Shown in pieces: positions 10,885 through 19,505 of a stretch of 64,000 bases of DNA (positions are counted from its first letter, which is position 1; every line of letters starts with the position of its first letter). Source of the DNA: Paraburkholderia phenazinium. Its GTDB lineage: Bacteria > Pseudomonadota > Gammaproteobacteria > Burkholderiales > Burkholderiaceae. The DNA is taken from NCBI RefSeq assembly GCF_900142845.1, contig NZ_FSRU01000002.1:1922001-1986000 (forward strand), in the 5' to 3' direction. Position numbers and translations under genes: made by a program. Under the pieces are notes generated by a model. That model ran no database searches and was not told where the DNA came from. It saw nothing but the letters and a program-made list of their open reading frames with translations.

Positions 10885-11211
10885 ATGAAATCTGGCTGGA
10901 CCGCAACGGCCGTCGCCGTGGTGACGAGCTGCGCCGCCCTGACGCTCGCGAGCCTCGGCGGCTGCGCCAGTTCGACCAAAATGACCTACCTTCCCAGTGG
11001 CGACACCGGCTTTGCCATCAATTGCAGCGGCAGCGATGCGAGCGAGAGTTGGGCTGAATGCTACAAACGCGCAGGCGAAGTATGCGGTGCGTACGGCTAT
11101 GACGTGATCTCGAAGGACGTCGACAACGGCGCGACTTCCGGCGGGACCGTCGGCGGCATCTTCGGTGCGAACGTCAAGAACCGTTCGATGGTGGTCCGCT
11201 GCAAGCAGTAA
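10885..11211 (+). CDS. small lipoprotein, unknown function
   Basis: A 108-residue predicted lipoprotein. The N-terminal signal ends in the lipobox LGGC at about residues 24-27. The mature part has paired cysteines (INCSG, ECYKRAGEVC, VVRCKQ) and a glycine/threonine-rich turn region. The ATG at 10885 follows GAGGAG. Family not recognised. Confidence 0.7.
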   Translation: MKSGWTATAVAVVTSCAALTLASLGGCASSTKMTYLPSGDTGFAINCSGSDASESWAECYKRAGEVCGAYGYDVISKDVDNGATSGGTVGGIFGANVKNRSMVVRCKQ

Positions 11212-11909
11212 CATCGGACAGATTGCGTGGAAACTCGCGCTGAATGTCAATTAAAGCGAATTAGCCGCATCGAATGCAATTTCCATAATCACACGAAAAA
11301 AAGCCCGGCTCGAGGGCCGGGCTAACGGGGGTTCGGCGCATATCGGTAAAGGACCGGTTCACCATGCGCCAACACGGAATCTATCAACGCAATGCAGTCC
11401 GCGCAATCAATTAATTTGACAGACAGTGTGACTCTGCGCACGGAGTACGCATTCCGTGAACGTAAATAATGAGATAAATCGAATAAAACGAGTCGAATGA
11501 AACGGGGCGGTGGCCGCGAACGGGCCACGAAAGGCATCGACCGAATAACGTCAAACCCTTACTGGGCAGGGCACAAAAGGCAATCTCCCGGCACGAAAGT
11601 TCAGCCTGACCAGCTAGAAACGTTAAATGTTAAAACGCGCCAATTCTGATTACTGCGACCTGTCGGCTTTAGTGCGAAAGCGCACCCTTCAGTGGATTAA
11701 ATCGCAAAGTCATCTGGATGCCAGAACCGACTATCATCAGATTTTTTGGATTTATTCGCATCGTGCGGAGCATTTTATCTGTTAAATATGTCGAGATAAA
11801 CCGCTGATTGAGCGCTTCCGCACATTCGAGATCGACTCGCGCCGGGATTACAGCTCGCCTCGAATGACGCCCGGCGCCGGGCATCGTTCGCTGGCCTGTT
11901 GCGGTCGCC
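11212..11909. other. AT-richer gap of about 700 nt without a confident gene
   Basis: Base composition is clearly lower in GC than the flanks (for example AATAATGAGATAAATCGAAT near 11465). Two 71-codon minus-strand frames (11322-11537 and 11669-11884) have no ribosome sites and no recognisable product, so I do not call them genes. A strong minus-strand terminator sits at 11296-11323. Confidence 0.5.
11296..11323 (-). terminator. strong intrinsic terminator reading leftwards
   Basis: AGCCCGGC / GCCGGGCT stem with a six-base loop, followed on the minus strand by seven T residues. The nearest annotated minus-strand gene, the pentapeptide protein, ends almost 600 nt upstream. The terminator may therefore belong to an unannotated RNA or to a long 3' extension. 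Confidence 0.75.
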
Positions 11910-12620
11910 TCAGAGGACGCGCAAACCTAGTTCCGTCACCAGCACGGCGGCTTGCTGATGCGAAATCGTCGCGCCCTTGAAGAGTCCCGCGTCGACGAGC
12001 CGCACGCCGCTCAGATCGGCGAGGCGCAGGTCGGCGCCGTCGAAGCGGGCGCCCTTGAGGCTCGCGTCCTTGAGACTGCCGCCTTCGAAGATCGCCTCGC
12101 GAAAATCGGCGCCGGCCAGATCGGCATCGGAAAAATCCAGTTCCTGCAGCGTGGCCTTGCGAAACGACAGGCCACGCAGATACGCGCCGATCAGCAGCGT
12201 TTCGGCAAAGCTCAGACCGAGCGCGCTGCAATCCTCGAAGTTCGCGCCGGTCAGCTTGCAACCGCTGTAACTGACCGAGGCAAGCTTGGCACGACGCCAG
12301 CTCGTGTTGTTGAGATCGCTGGACTGAAACACGGCATCGACGAGGTCTGCGGAGGCAAAATCCGCCTGCCGTGCGCGGCAGCGCAGCCAGCGAGTTTGCG
12401 TCAACGCGGCGCCGAAAAATGATGTCTCGACGATGCTGCAACGATGAAATTCGGCGCTGCGCAGATCGAGCCGCGACAGGTCCGCGCCCTCGAAGTCGCA
12501 GTCTTCGAAGCGCAGCGGCTGGCGGTGGGCGCCGATCAGTTGCTGCACGTCTTCGCGTGCGAGGGTCGCGTCGGCGACGGTGTGAACGCCGGCGGCCGGC
12601 GTTGAAGAAGTGAGCGACAT
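11910..12620 (-). CDS. pentapeptide-repeat protein
   Basis: A 236-residue protein consisting mainly of A(D/N)LxX-type pentapeptide repeats (for example ADLSRLDLRSAEF, LTGANFEDCSALG, ADLAGADFREAIFEG) that build a right-handed quadrilateral beta-helix. Size and layout are like McbG/Qnr-type proteins, some of which protect DNA gyrase, but many pentapeptide proteins have other or unknown roles. The start at 12620 is chosen over 12662 because the extra residues do not look like protein. The N-terminal 40 residues are not repetitive. Confidence 0.85.
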   Translation of the reverse strand: MSLTSSTPAAGVHTVADATLAREDVQQLIGAHRQPLRFEDCDFEGADLSRLDLRSAEFHRCSIVETSFFGAALTQTRWLRCRARQADFASADLVDAVFQSSDLNNTSWRRAKLASVSYSGCKLTGANFEDCSALGLSFAETLLIGAYLRGLSFRKATLQELDFSDADLAGADFREAIFEGGSLKDASLKGARFDGADLRLADLSGVRLVDAGLFKGATISHQQAAVLVTELGLRVL

Positions 12621-12808
12621 GAAGAAGTTGTTCCTGTTCGGTGCCGGCGCGTGCCGCCCCAAAGACCATCACGGTCCGGTAAGGTAAAAACAAAAACCGC
12701 GCGCCAATCAGGCGCAAAATCGCAAGCGTACCGGAACCCGCGGCAGCCATGGCGGCCGCGCTCCGATGGTTTATAGTAACGGCCGCCGATCAGCCACCCT
12801 CTACTCCG

Positions 12809-13117
12809 ATGACCTCGAACGAAGCCGCCCACAGTCCGCTCTACCTCTCGCTGCTTGCGGAAACCGCGCAAATCGGCTGGCCGGAGCTCGAGCGCTTCTT
12901 TGCCCGCGGCATCCTGCTGCACGTCGCACGTGACCTGGATCTGGTGAGCGTCGCCGAGGCCATCGCCAGCGACGATACTACGCAGGTCACCCAGTGGCTC
13001 GCATCGGGACTGCTGGAGCGCATCCAGGCCGAGACCGCCGCCGATTTCGCCGCGCGCGATCCGGAACTCTGGGCGGTGGTGGTGTCGCCGTGGGTCTGCG
13101 TGCAGGAACGCGGTTGA
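12809..13117 (+). CDS. DUF2288 family protein
   Basis: A 102-residue soluble protein. The C-terminal segment LWAVVVSPWVCVQE and the central RGILLHVARDLDLVSVAEAI fit the DUF2288 family as I remember it. The start is the ATG at 12809; an upstream frame from 12749 is unlikely. Function of the family is unknown. Confidence 0.7.
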   Translation: MTSNEAAHSPLYLSLLAETAQIGWPELERFFARGILLHVARDLDLVSVAEAIASDDTTQVTQWLASGLLERIQAETAADFAARDPELWAVVVSPWVCVQERG

Positions 13118-13383
13118 TCTAGCCACTCGCGCTCGCGTGCCCAAGGCGCTCGGCGCTGCGTATTCCGGTTACGGGTTGAAACAAGCGCATACATATCGCG
13201 CGGGCCGCGCACCCTAGAATGGGGTCAGCCCGCGCTCTCCGCGCGAACAGTCTGCGCGGGTCAGAAGTGTCGGCGTGCCCGCGCCGGCGCTTCGCCTCCT
13301 CGTTTCTCCGGCAGCGACCCATAACGCATGATGCCTGCACAGGCATCCCAGGGCGCTGCCGGCCCCCTTCACCCAGCCGTACA

Positions 13384-13581
13384 CTATTGCGGCGCGGCCT
13401 GCTGCGGCGCAGTTTGCACCGTATCCGGCGTGTCGAGCATGGACGGCGGACGGTCGTCGGTGGGTACGCCGTGGTAGTCAGGCGGATCTTTCGGGGGCGG
13501 ACCGCGATGACCGGAAGCGGGATCGTTCGAGCAGCCCCCAAGGGCCACCGCAGCAAGGACAAGCAAAAGGGCGCGATTCAT
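13384..13581 (-). CDS. proline-rich small lipoprotein
   Basis: A 65-residue predicted lipoprotein with signal MNRALLLVLAAVALGGC, where LGGC is a standard lipobox. The mature part is short, proline/aspartate-rich and probably unstructured (GPPPKDPPDYHGVP). The ATG at 13581 is the only start giving a proper signal peptide. Function unknown. Confidence 0.65.
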   Translation of the reverse strand: MNRALLLVLAAVALGGCSNDPASGHRGPPPKDPPDYHGVPTDDRPPSMLDTPDTVQTAPQQAAPQ

Positions 13582-13750
13582 AGACTCTCTAAAATAATTA
13601 ATGCTGGCGCGCCGAGAGTCTACCTGCAAAGGGCCGGCCGCTGCAGCGCCGCATTCTTTCCGCGCCACGTTGCGATGTGTGCCGCATGCCCCGTTTCGTG
13701 GAGTCTGAACTACTATGTACGCATGGCTGCAATCGTCGAAGGAGGCTGCC

Positions 13751-13924
13751 ATGGACACCGAATCGATCGCGGGTTTCATCGGGCTCGGCGTGGGCCTGCT
13801 CGTGCTGATCGGCCTGTCGATTTTCGAATCGCGGACCTACCGGCACGAACACAACGGTGAAGGGATGATGCACCACTGGTTGTCCGAGCATCACATGCTC
13901 GACCGGATACGGCGCAAACACTAA
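13751..13924 (+). CDS. 57-residue single-pass membrane protein
   Basis: The ATG at 13751 follows AGGAGG at ideal spacing. Residues 8-25 are one hydrophobic helix (GLGVGLLVLIGLS), followed by a charged, histidine-rich tail (YRHEHNGEGMMHHWLSEHH). Family not recognised. Confidence 0.65.
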   Translation: MDTESIAGFIGLGVGLLVLIGLSIFESRTYRHEHNGEGMMHHWLSEHHMLDRIRRKH

Positions 13925-14030
13925 GCAGTGTGGCCGTCGCGGTGCGCGATCCGCGCAACGTGCCACCACCTGTTATTGCGACTGAGCTTGCTGCGAGGCA
14001 CTAAAGCCTGGGCGGCAAGCTTGAATGCGG

Positions 14031-14636
14031 CTATACGCCGGCCTTCGCCAGCACCACGATCGACACCCCCAGCGCCCCGCTCTGCGTATCCTCATTGCGA
14101 TACGAATGCGGCACATGCCCCGGAAACGCGAGCACGTCGCCCGTCGTCAGTCCGTGCCGTTCTCCCGCCACGAAAATCGCGACTCGCCCTTCCATGCAGG
14201 TGAAATACTCGCGCGTGCCGGGCAGATGCGGCGTGCCGCGCATATAGGCGCCCGGTGCGAAGGCCATCGTCTCGAGGATGCCGTCCGGCATCGGCTCCGG
14301 GACCAGCGGACGGATCGTCAAACCATTGCCGCGATTTTGCGCGGAGATATCGTCGACGGACCATTTGCGCACCTTGGCGCGCGGCGAGGCGAGCAACTCG
14401 TCGAGCGGGGCGCCGAGCGCACCCGCCACCTTCATCAGCACCGCCAGCGACGGATTGCCCTCGCCCGACTCCAGATTCGCGACCGTCGAACGCGGCACGC
14501 CCGACGCTTTGGCGAGCCCCTCCTGCGTGAGCGCGCGGGCATGCCGTAACGCCACCAGATTGCGCGCCAGATGCTGGGCCGCGTGTGCCGTATCCGGTGC
14601 GGTCTCGCGAGCGGGTTCGTAAGCGGTCTCGTCCAT
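14031..14636 (-). CDS. XRE-family regulator with C-terminal cupin
   Basis: A 201-residue transcription factor. Residues 22-78 form a helix-turn-helix of the XRE/Cro type (ALTQEGLAKASGVPRSTVAN then LESGEGNPS). Residues 125-195 are a cupin fold with the RGTPHLPGTREYFTCMEG and DVLAFPGHVPHSY motifs, a small-molecule sensing layout common in this class. It is divergently transcribed from the SDR/QueA-like operon (123-nt gap), so it probably controls that operon and itself. The start at 14636 is inferred because a longer frame runs through unrelated sequence. Confidence 0.85.
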   Translation of the reverse strand: MDETAYEPARETAPDTAHAAQHLARNLVALRHARALTQEGLAKASGVPRSTVANLESGEGNPSLAVLMKVAGALGAPLDELLASPRAKVRKWSVDDISAQNRGNGLTIRPLVPEPMPDGILETMAFAPGAYMRGTPHLPGTREYFTCMEGRVAIFVAGERHGLTTGDVLAFPGHVPHSYRNEDTQSGALGVSIVVLAKAGV

Positions 14637-14759
14637 CGTATCGACTTTCTGACAAGGAGTTGGACATCGCACTCGGCCGTGCGGCGTGGGGTTCCTATTA
14701 TCGGGCCATCGAGACAGCGCAGGTAAAGCGATCGTCTCGCCCTGAACCGGAGAACCCGC

Positions 14760-15506
14760 ATGAAACGCACCCCCAAGACCCTGCATGGCATCCGCGTCGC
14801 GCTCACAGGCGGCACCTCGGGGCTCGGCCTCGCCTTGCTGGACGAACTGCTGGCGCGCGGCGCGAGCGTCGCCTTCGTCGCACGCCACGAGCGGCGCGTG
14901 GCCGAAGTGGCCGCGGCGCGCTCGCGAGTGGCCGGGATCGTCGGCGATATCGCGGACAAGCAAGACATCTATCCGCTGGCGACGCAGATCAGCGGCCTGC
15001 TCGGCGGCGTCGACGTGCTGGTGAACAACGCGTCGGCGCTGGGGCCCGTGCCGCTCGCGTTGCTCGCCGACACCGAGTGCGAAGACTTCGAGACGGCACT
15101 CGCGACCAATCTGCTCGGACCGTTCCGCCTCACGCGCGCCTTGCTCGGCTCGCTCACCGCCGCGGCACGCGAACGAGGCGGCGCAGTGGTGCTGAACGTC
15201 TCGAGCGATGCGGCCATCGAGCCGTATCCGACGTGGGGTGCGTATGGCGCCAGCAAGGCTGCGCTGCGGCATCTGAGCCGCATCTGGGACAAGGAGCTGG
15301 CGGCCCAGCGCGTGCGCGTGCTGTCGCTCGATCCCGGCGACATGGACACGCCGCTGCATGCACTGGCCGCGCCCGGCGACGACCCCGCGACCTTGAAGCG
15401 CCCCGCCGAGGCCGCCCGTGAATTCTCCGATGCCATCGAGGCGGCATTGCAGGCGCTGCGGCAGGCCACCACCGAGACCACTAACGTTGACGGAGTACGA
15501 GCATGA
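14760..15506 (+). CDS. short-chain dehydrogenase/reductase
   Basis: A 248-residue SDR oxidoreductase. The cofactor motif TGGTSGLG is at residues 16-23, NNAS follows strand 4, and the active-site Tyr/Lys pair lies in YGASK with the catalytic serine in NVSSDAA. Substrate unknown. GGAGA precedes the ATG. Its stop overlaps the start of the QueA-like gene by 4 nt (ATGA), so the two are translationally coupled. Confidence 0.9.
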   Translation: MKRTPKTLHGIRVALTGGTSGLGLALLDELLARGASVAFVARHERRVAEVAAARSRVAGIVGDIADKQDIYPLATQISGLLGGVDVLVNNASALGPVPLALLADTECEDFETALATNLLGPFRLTRALLGSLTAAARERGGAVVLNVSSDAAIEPYPTWGAYGASKAALRHLSRIWDKELAAQRVRVLSLDPGDMDTPLHALAAPGDDPATLKRPAEAAREFSDAIEAALQALRQATTETTNVDGVRA

Positions 15507-16612
15507 GCATGCGCGCTGCCACCCTGCCTGTTCAACGCCCTCACGATGCGCGGCTGCTGGTGATCGATCCGCGCGGGCACATCGAGCATCGTCCCCGTAG
15601 CGCCTTCGCGGACTTGTTGCGACCGGGCGATTGCGTCATCGCGAACGACGCGGCAACGCTGCCTGCGAGTCTGCAAGGCATTCACCTTCGCAGCGGCGCG
15701 CAGATCGAAATCCGCCTCGCGGGACGTGCGTCGCTCGACCCCGAAGACGTCCAGCGCTTTACCGCCGTGGTATTCGGCGCAGGCGATTTCCGTACGCCGA
15801 CCGAAGCGCGCATCGCCCCGCCTGAGCTCGCGCCCGGCGATCAACTGACGCTCGGAATACTTGCAGCAACCATCGTGCGGATGCTGGATCATCCGCGGCT
15901 GGTCGAACTGCAGTTCCATGGCGATGCGGCCCACATCTGGCGCGCGCTGGCTGAACAAGGCAAGCCGGTTCAGTATTCGCATCTGCACGACCCGCTCGCC
16001 TTGTGGGACGTCTGGACACCGATCGCCGCGCAGCCGGTGGCGTTCGAACCACCGTCGGCGAGCTTCGTGCTCGACTGGCGCACCCTCGATGCGCTGCATG
16101 CCCGCAGCATCCCGTTTGCGACGCTCACGCACGCAGCAGGCCTGTCATCCACGGGCGATGCGGCGCTCGATCAGTGTTTGCCATTCGACGAGCCGTACCG
16201 CATTCCTGCGGCCACTGCCGCGCTGATCGCGGCGACCCGTGCGCGGCAAGGACGCGTCGTGGCGATCGGCACGACGGTGGTGCGGGCGCTGGAACATGCG
16301 GCGAGCCGCGACGGCATCGTGCAGGCGGGCGACGGCATCGCGACGCAACGGATCGGCCCGCAGACCCGGTTGCGCGTCGCCGATGTGATCGTCTCCGGCA
16401 CGCATGAACCGGATACGAGCCACTACGCCTTGCTGCGCGCCTTCACGGATACCTTGACGTTGCTGGGGGCGAGCGAGGAGCTCGAGGCGCATCGTTATCG
16501 CACGCATGAGTTCGGCGATTCGGTCTGGATCGAACGACGCGCTTGTCTGCTGCGCGATGGGCAGAAGCGACCCGTCGATGCGCGGGAACGGGAACGGAGT
16601 GTGACGTGTTGA
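15503..16612 (+). CDS. divergent QueA-like SAM:tRNA ribosyltransferase-isomerase paralogue
   Basis: A 369-residue protein with the QueA fold. LLRPGDCVIANDAATLPASL matches the N-terminal queuosine-enzyme region and GRVVAIGTTVVRALEHAASR matches the C-terminal signature. Canonical QueA makes epoxyqueuosine in tRNA using the ribosyl group of S-adenosylmethionine. Here two canonical motifs are changed: PTAGLHF reads PSASFVL, and HVGAGTFQPV reads THAAGLSSTG. The SDR and cupin-regulator context is also unlike a queA locus. I infer a different acceptor substrate. The stop is followed by the tRNA-Pro promoter region. Confidence 0.75.
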   Translation: MSMRAATLPVQRPHDARLLVIDPRGHIEHRPRSAFADLLRPGDCVIANDAATLPASLQGIHLRSGAQIEIRLAGRASLDPEDVQRFTAVVFGAGDFRTPTEARIAPPELAPGDQLTLGILAATIVRMLDHPRLVELQFHGDAAHIWRALAEQGKPVQYSHLHDPLALWDVWTPIAAQPVAFEPPSASFVLDWRTLDALHARSIPFATLTHAAGLSSTGDAALDQCLPFDEPYRIPAATAALIAATRARQGRVVAIGTTVVRALEHAASRDGIVQAGDGIATQRIGPQTRLRVADVIVSGTHEPDTSHYALLRAFTDTLTLLGASEELEAHRYRTHEFGDSVWIERRACLLRDGQKRPVDARERERSVTC

Positions 16613-16715
16613 TGGTGGCCACGAGGGTGGCGCGCGTGTGGACCGCATATGGACCGCGTGTTGACCGTGTGTCGCCTTTTTAACGGCCCCGCTTCAGGTT
16701 TTTCTCATTTCGAGA

Positions 16716-16745
16716 TTGACGGCGCCAGGTCAGACAAGATATGAT
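16716..16745 (+). promoter_or_regulatory. sigma-70 promoter of tRNA-Pro
   Basis: TTGACG at 16716-16721 and TATGAT at 16740-16745, separated by 18 nt, lie just upstream of the tRNA. Confidence 0.7.
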
Positions 16746-16756
16746 CTTTGATTCGT

Positions 16757-16833
16757 CGGAGCGTAGCGCAGCCTGGTAGCGCATCTGATTTGGGATCAGA
16801 GGGTCGTAGGTTCGAATCCTATCGCTCCGACCA
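16757..16833 (+). tRNA. tRNA-Pro (anticodon TGG)
   Basis: A 77-nt cloverleaf with acceptor stem CGGAGCG/CGCTCCG, anticodon loop TTTGGGA (anticodon TGG), T-loop TTCGAAT, discriminator A and encoded CCA. It stands at the left border of the T6SS accessory island, but no repeat of its 3' end was found elsewhere in the window. Confidence 0.95.
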
Positions 16834-17241
16834 TAGAATCAAAGGGTTACACGTTTCGGCGTGTAACCCTTTTTCTTTTTCTGTGCTTGACCCAACAAAG
16901 GCCCCAATGATTTGCGGGGCTGGTCCCATACCCGGTGCTCCACAATCCGGCCCGGACTACCAACGTGTCAAACGTTGACAATCGCTGGCGTTGCGACGTA
17001 CCTCAAGAGTTTCTTGATCGCTTCCCGCACTGGAAAACAACGTTTTGCAGCGGGGTTGCCAGCGCCGCACATCATTTCTCAGGGTAGTGCCCGCCATCAA
17101 TCGTGCTGTAGGACACTAAGATGGCTCGAACGTCCGCAATCTGTTCGGCCGCACTCTTGTTACGCCAGGTGCGGCATTCTTTATGGACATTCTGCGGGAC
17201 GGCAAGCCGCTCGAACAGCATTTGGCTGTTCGTCAGCGAGT
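16834..17241. other. gap between tRNA-Pro and the island, no confident gene
   Basis: After the tRNA terminator the sequence holds no convincing gene. A plus-strand frame ending at 17286 (containing FFMDILRDGKPLEQHLAVRQ) reads like the tail of a lost protein but has no start and overlaps the immunity gene. A short dyad GTCAA-ACG-TTGAC lies near 16966-16978. Composition drops in GC here, as in the island. Confidence 0.4.
16841..16872 (+). terminator. tRNA-Pro terminator
   Basis: A 13-bp perfect stem (AAAGGGTTACACG with its complement) and a six-base loop TTTCGG, followed by a T-rich tract. Confidence 0.85.
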
Positions 17242-17886
17242 TCAACTCTTAGGTGCGCCGAAAGGAATCCGCGGAGGCGAAAGCTGACGCAGGATCGTCA
17301 AATGTATATCGGCGTTGACCTTCCTGAGATGACCCACGTCCATGCGACCGCCAGCGACTAAAGCGGGCTCAAATCCATACATCTCTTCAGTTTGCAATGG
17401 TCCCAGCTTGGCCAACGTCCTTTCAAACATTGGTTTCTTGTCCTCGTCCTTGAGGTCGCATTCGCCGGGTGTCGTGCCAGCAAAAAACATGGAGATTTCA
17501 TGATTCGGATTCGCCAGGGGTTTCTTCAAATCTTTTTCCAGGGCGATCAGAGAGTGTATGGGGCACGAAACTGTGAGGCTGGGTCCAGTCTTTTCTCCCC
17601 AAGCGAATAGCTTCCCAAAGGACGTTCTCGCAATAACGTGGTAGCTGTCGATTTCTTCGAATGGCGTGTCTTCCAGCCACATGTCGAGTACGTCTGCGTA
17701 GTCGTCGGGATTCACCGTCCAGAACAAGCCATCACGATAACCGCACCAGCCCTCGCTTTTCCAATAGGCAAGCAATTGATCCGGAAGCACTCCTCGGAAT
17801 TTTGCGAGGCTCTCGTCAGGTACGGTTACCTGGCTTGTGGCTTCGCCAAACTGCGAGATAAAGAACGAAAACAATTTGTCTCTCAT
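17242..17886 (-). CDS. DUF1851/GAD-like immunity protein (Tdi-like) for the adjacent Ntox15 effector
   Basis: A 214-residue cytosolic protein. The N-terminal part (LPDQLLAYWKSEGWCGYRDG, NPDDYADVLDMWLE) matches GAD-like regions and the C-terminal half matches DUF1851. This is the combination described for Tdi immunity proteins that protect against Tde DNases. The ATG overlaps the effector stop by 4 nt, the coupling expected of an effector/immunity pair. Base composition is lower in GC than flanking housekeeping genes, in keeping with horizontal exchange. The cognate relation is inferred from position. Confidence 0.8.
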   Translation of the reverse strand: MRDKLFSFFISQFGEATSQVTVPDESLAKFRGVLPDQLLAYWKSEGWCGYRDGLFWTVNPDDYADVLDMWLEDTPFEEIDSYHVIARTSFGKLFAWGEKTGPSLTVSCPIHSLIALEKDLKKPLANPNHEISMFFAGTTPGECDLKDEDKKPMFERTLAKLGPLQTEEMYGFEPALVAGGRMDVGHLRKVNADIHLTILRQLSPPRIPFGAPKS

Positions 17887-19505
17887 CGCATCCCCTTGCC
17901 ACGGCACGGTTCAAGTTTTACATTCATCAAAGCGCTTCCCTTACCATTCTTGATCGCATCTTCGGCCATCTCGTCCATCCCGCCTAAACGACCGCCCTGA
18001 TTCCAACTTGCGCCAATTGACGAGTTGATGTTCGAACTCCCCATCCGGGTCGGATCGGGATTTGCCCAACCTCCGGCAACCATGTCGGGTTCATGCAGTG
18101 CGGCGAGCGAACTTGCGACAGAGTCCGCTCGGCTTGCCGATTCAGCAAGTGCATCTGCTGGGTCCATTCCAGATGCCATGAGTGATCGACCTATACTCTT
18201 TCGAACCTGGTTGATGAAATCCTCTCTGGCCGCCTCCTGCATTCCATCGGCCACGGGATTTCTGCCAACCGCCGTGTAAGCATCCCGAGCCGCCTGGAAT
18301 TCATTCGCGGTTAGACCGTTGATCGCGTCCTGCTGTCCGCGCAACTGTTTCGCATATTCTCGCAGATACTCACGCTGTTCTGCTGGAGATAGTTTCTTGA
18401 ATCCCGGTTTGTCATAGGGATGGAAACATGGCACTTTCTTTTCGGGAAGTTTTTCTTTCGGTCGGATCTTTGCACCGTCGCCGGGGCTTTCCGGGTCCTC
18501 TAGTGTCTCGGGTGGCTTGTCGCCCAGTGGCTTCGGATGTTCCACCAACTCACGGCCGGCGTCACCTGCCACATCCCGTTCGGCGCCCGCCATCACCTTC
18601 TCTCCGGTGGCGAGAACCTTTTCGGTCGCTCCGACTTCCTTCAAACCAGTTATTGCGGCTTTGCCCTCACCTGCCCCTGTGAACATTGCGGCGATGTCCA
18701 GGAGAGTTGAGCCTCCGCGCTGCGCCGGATTGCTCATTTCGAACGGCTCAGATACCGTCGGCGCTGACGCACCCGGATTTGTCATCATCTGCTGCGCAAG
18801 CGCACTTTGCGCAGCCGCATCGGTCGGAGTCATGCTTCCGAACGCAGATGCCATGACAGTGGATTGCTGTATGTCTGCACCGGCCTGTGCAGTCGCACCC
18901 GTGGCCAGCAAGTTCCACATGTCTGCCGGCAGGTTGCCGATGTTCTTTAGCGCGCCGATCGCACCCTGCCCGGGCTGCTGCACGGCCGCACCCATCTCGG
19001 TTCCCTTGTTCTGCGCCCAGTGCCATAGCTTCTGATACCAAGCTTCCTGCTGTGCAGGAGTCAATTTGACTGGCGGATCGGTATTAACCGTCGCCTTCCC
19101 GTCGGCGATCGAGCCAGAGGGAGCCGATTGCGCGACGAATATGCCGGGACAGTTGCCGCTATTCAGCGTGCACGAGTCACCAACCCGCACAAGCGGATAT
19201 CCTTCGATCCGGATGGTTCCCGAACCGCTCGTGGGCTTGATCAAGCCGTTGACCGTACCGGATTTGACGCCACCAGCAGTCCCCAGATCGTCCCCTTGCG
19301 TCTTGCCCTGATAAGTGGCGTCTAGCTTATATGCGGCTTGTCCATTGAATCGAACCGTTGCTGCCGCGTTTTCGCTATTTGACAGATCGTGCTGTACAGG
19401 ATAAGCAACAGGCGGCGTTCCGCCGCCGATAGGGGTTTTGTTGATCGAGGGCGCTGTTCCAATCGCTTTTAGTTTGCTGTCCTTACGCGCACCCAACTCA
19501 GCCAT
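17883..19505 (-). CDS. T6SS effector: PAAR-like DUF4150 domain fused to Ntox15 (Tde-like) DNase
   Basis: A 540-residue modular toxin. Residues about 15-130 are a PAAR-like DUF4150 domain (NKTPIGGGTPPVAYP, GTAGGVKSG, VRVGDSCTLNSGNCPGIFV) that would cap the VgrG spike. A helical, low-complexity middle follows. Residues about 365-540 form a polymorphic-toxin type 15 domain. Its HxxD motif appears as FHPYD and the family segment as QLRGQQDAINGLTANEF. In Agrobacterium Tde proteins the HxxD is needed for DNase activity. It overlaps DUF2169 by 8 nt upstream and its immunity gene by 4 nt downstream. Confidence 0.85.
   Translation of the reverse strand: MAELGARKDSKLKAIGTAPSINKTPIGGGTPPVAYPVQHDLSNSENAAATVRFNGQAAYKLDATYQGKTQGDDLGTAGGVKSGTVNGLIKPTSGSGTIRIEGYPLVRVGDSCTLNSGNCPGIFVAQSAPSGSIADGKATVNTDPPVKLTPAQQEAWYQKLWHWAQNKGTEMGAAVQQPGQGAIGALKNIGNLPADMWNLLATGATAQAGADIQQSTVMASAFGSMTPTDAAAQSALAQQMMTNPGASAPTVSEPFEMSNPAQRGGSTLLDIAAMFTGAGEGKAAITGLKEVGATEKVLATGEKVMAGAERDVAGDAGRELVEHPKPLGDKPPETLEDPESPGDGAKIRPKEKLPEKKVPCFHPYDKPGFKKLSPAEQREYLREYAKQLRGQQDAINGLTANEFQAARDAYTAVGRNPVADGMQEAAREDFINQVRKSIGRSLMASGMDPADALAESASRADSVASSLAALHEPDMVAGGWANPDPTRMGSSNINSSIGASWNQGGRLGGMDEMAEDAIKNGKGSALMNVKLEPCRGKGMR

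Noticed and set aside
11322..11537. 71-codon minus-strand frame ending in the terminator
   Set aside because: No ribosome site and no protein-like composition; kept only as part of the small-RNA hypothesis.
16757..16833. tRNA-Pro as the integration site of a mobile island
   Set aside because: No direct repeat of the tRNA 3' end is visible downstream, and no integrase gene or recognisable remnant. The island may still have been acquired by other means.
17100..17286. Plus-strand fragment (FFMDILRDGKPLEQHLAV) as a gene
   Set aside because: No start codon with context, overlaps the end of the immunity gene, and no family recognised.
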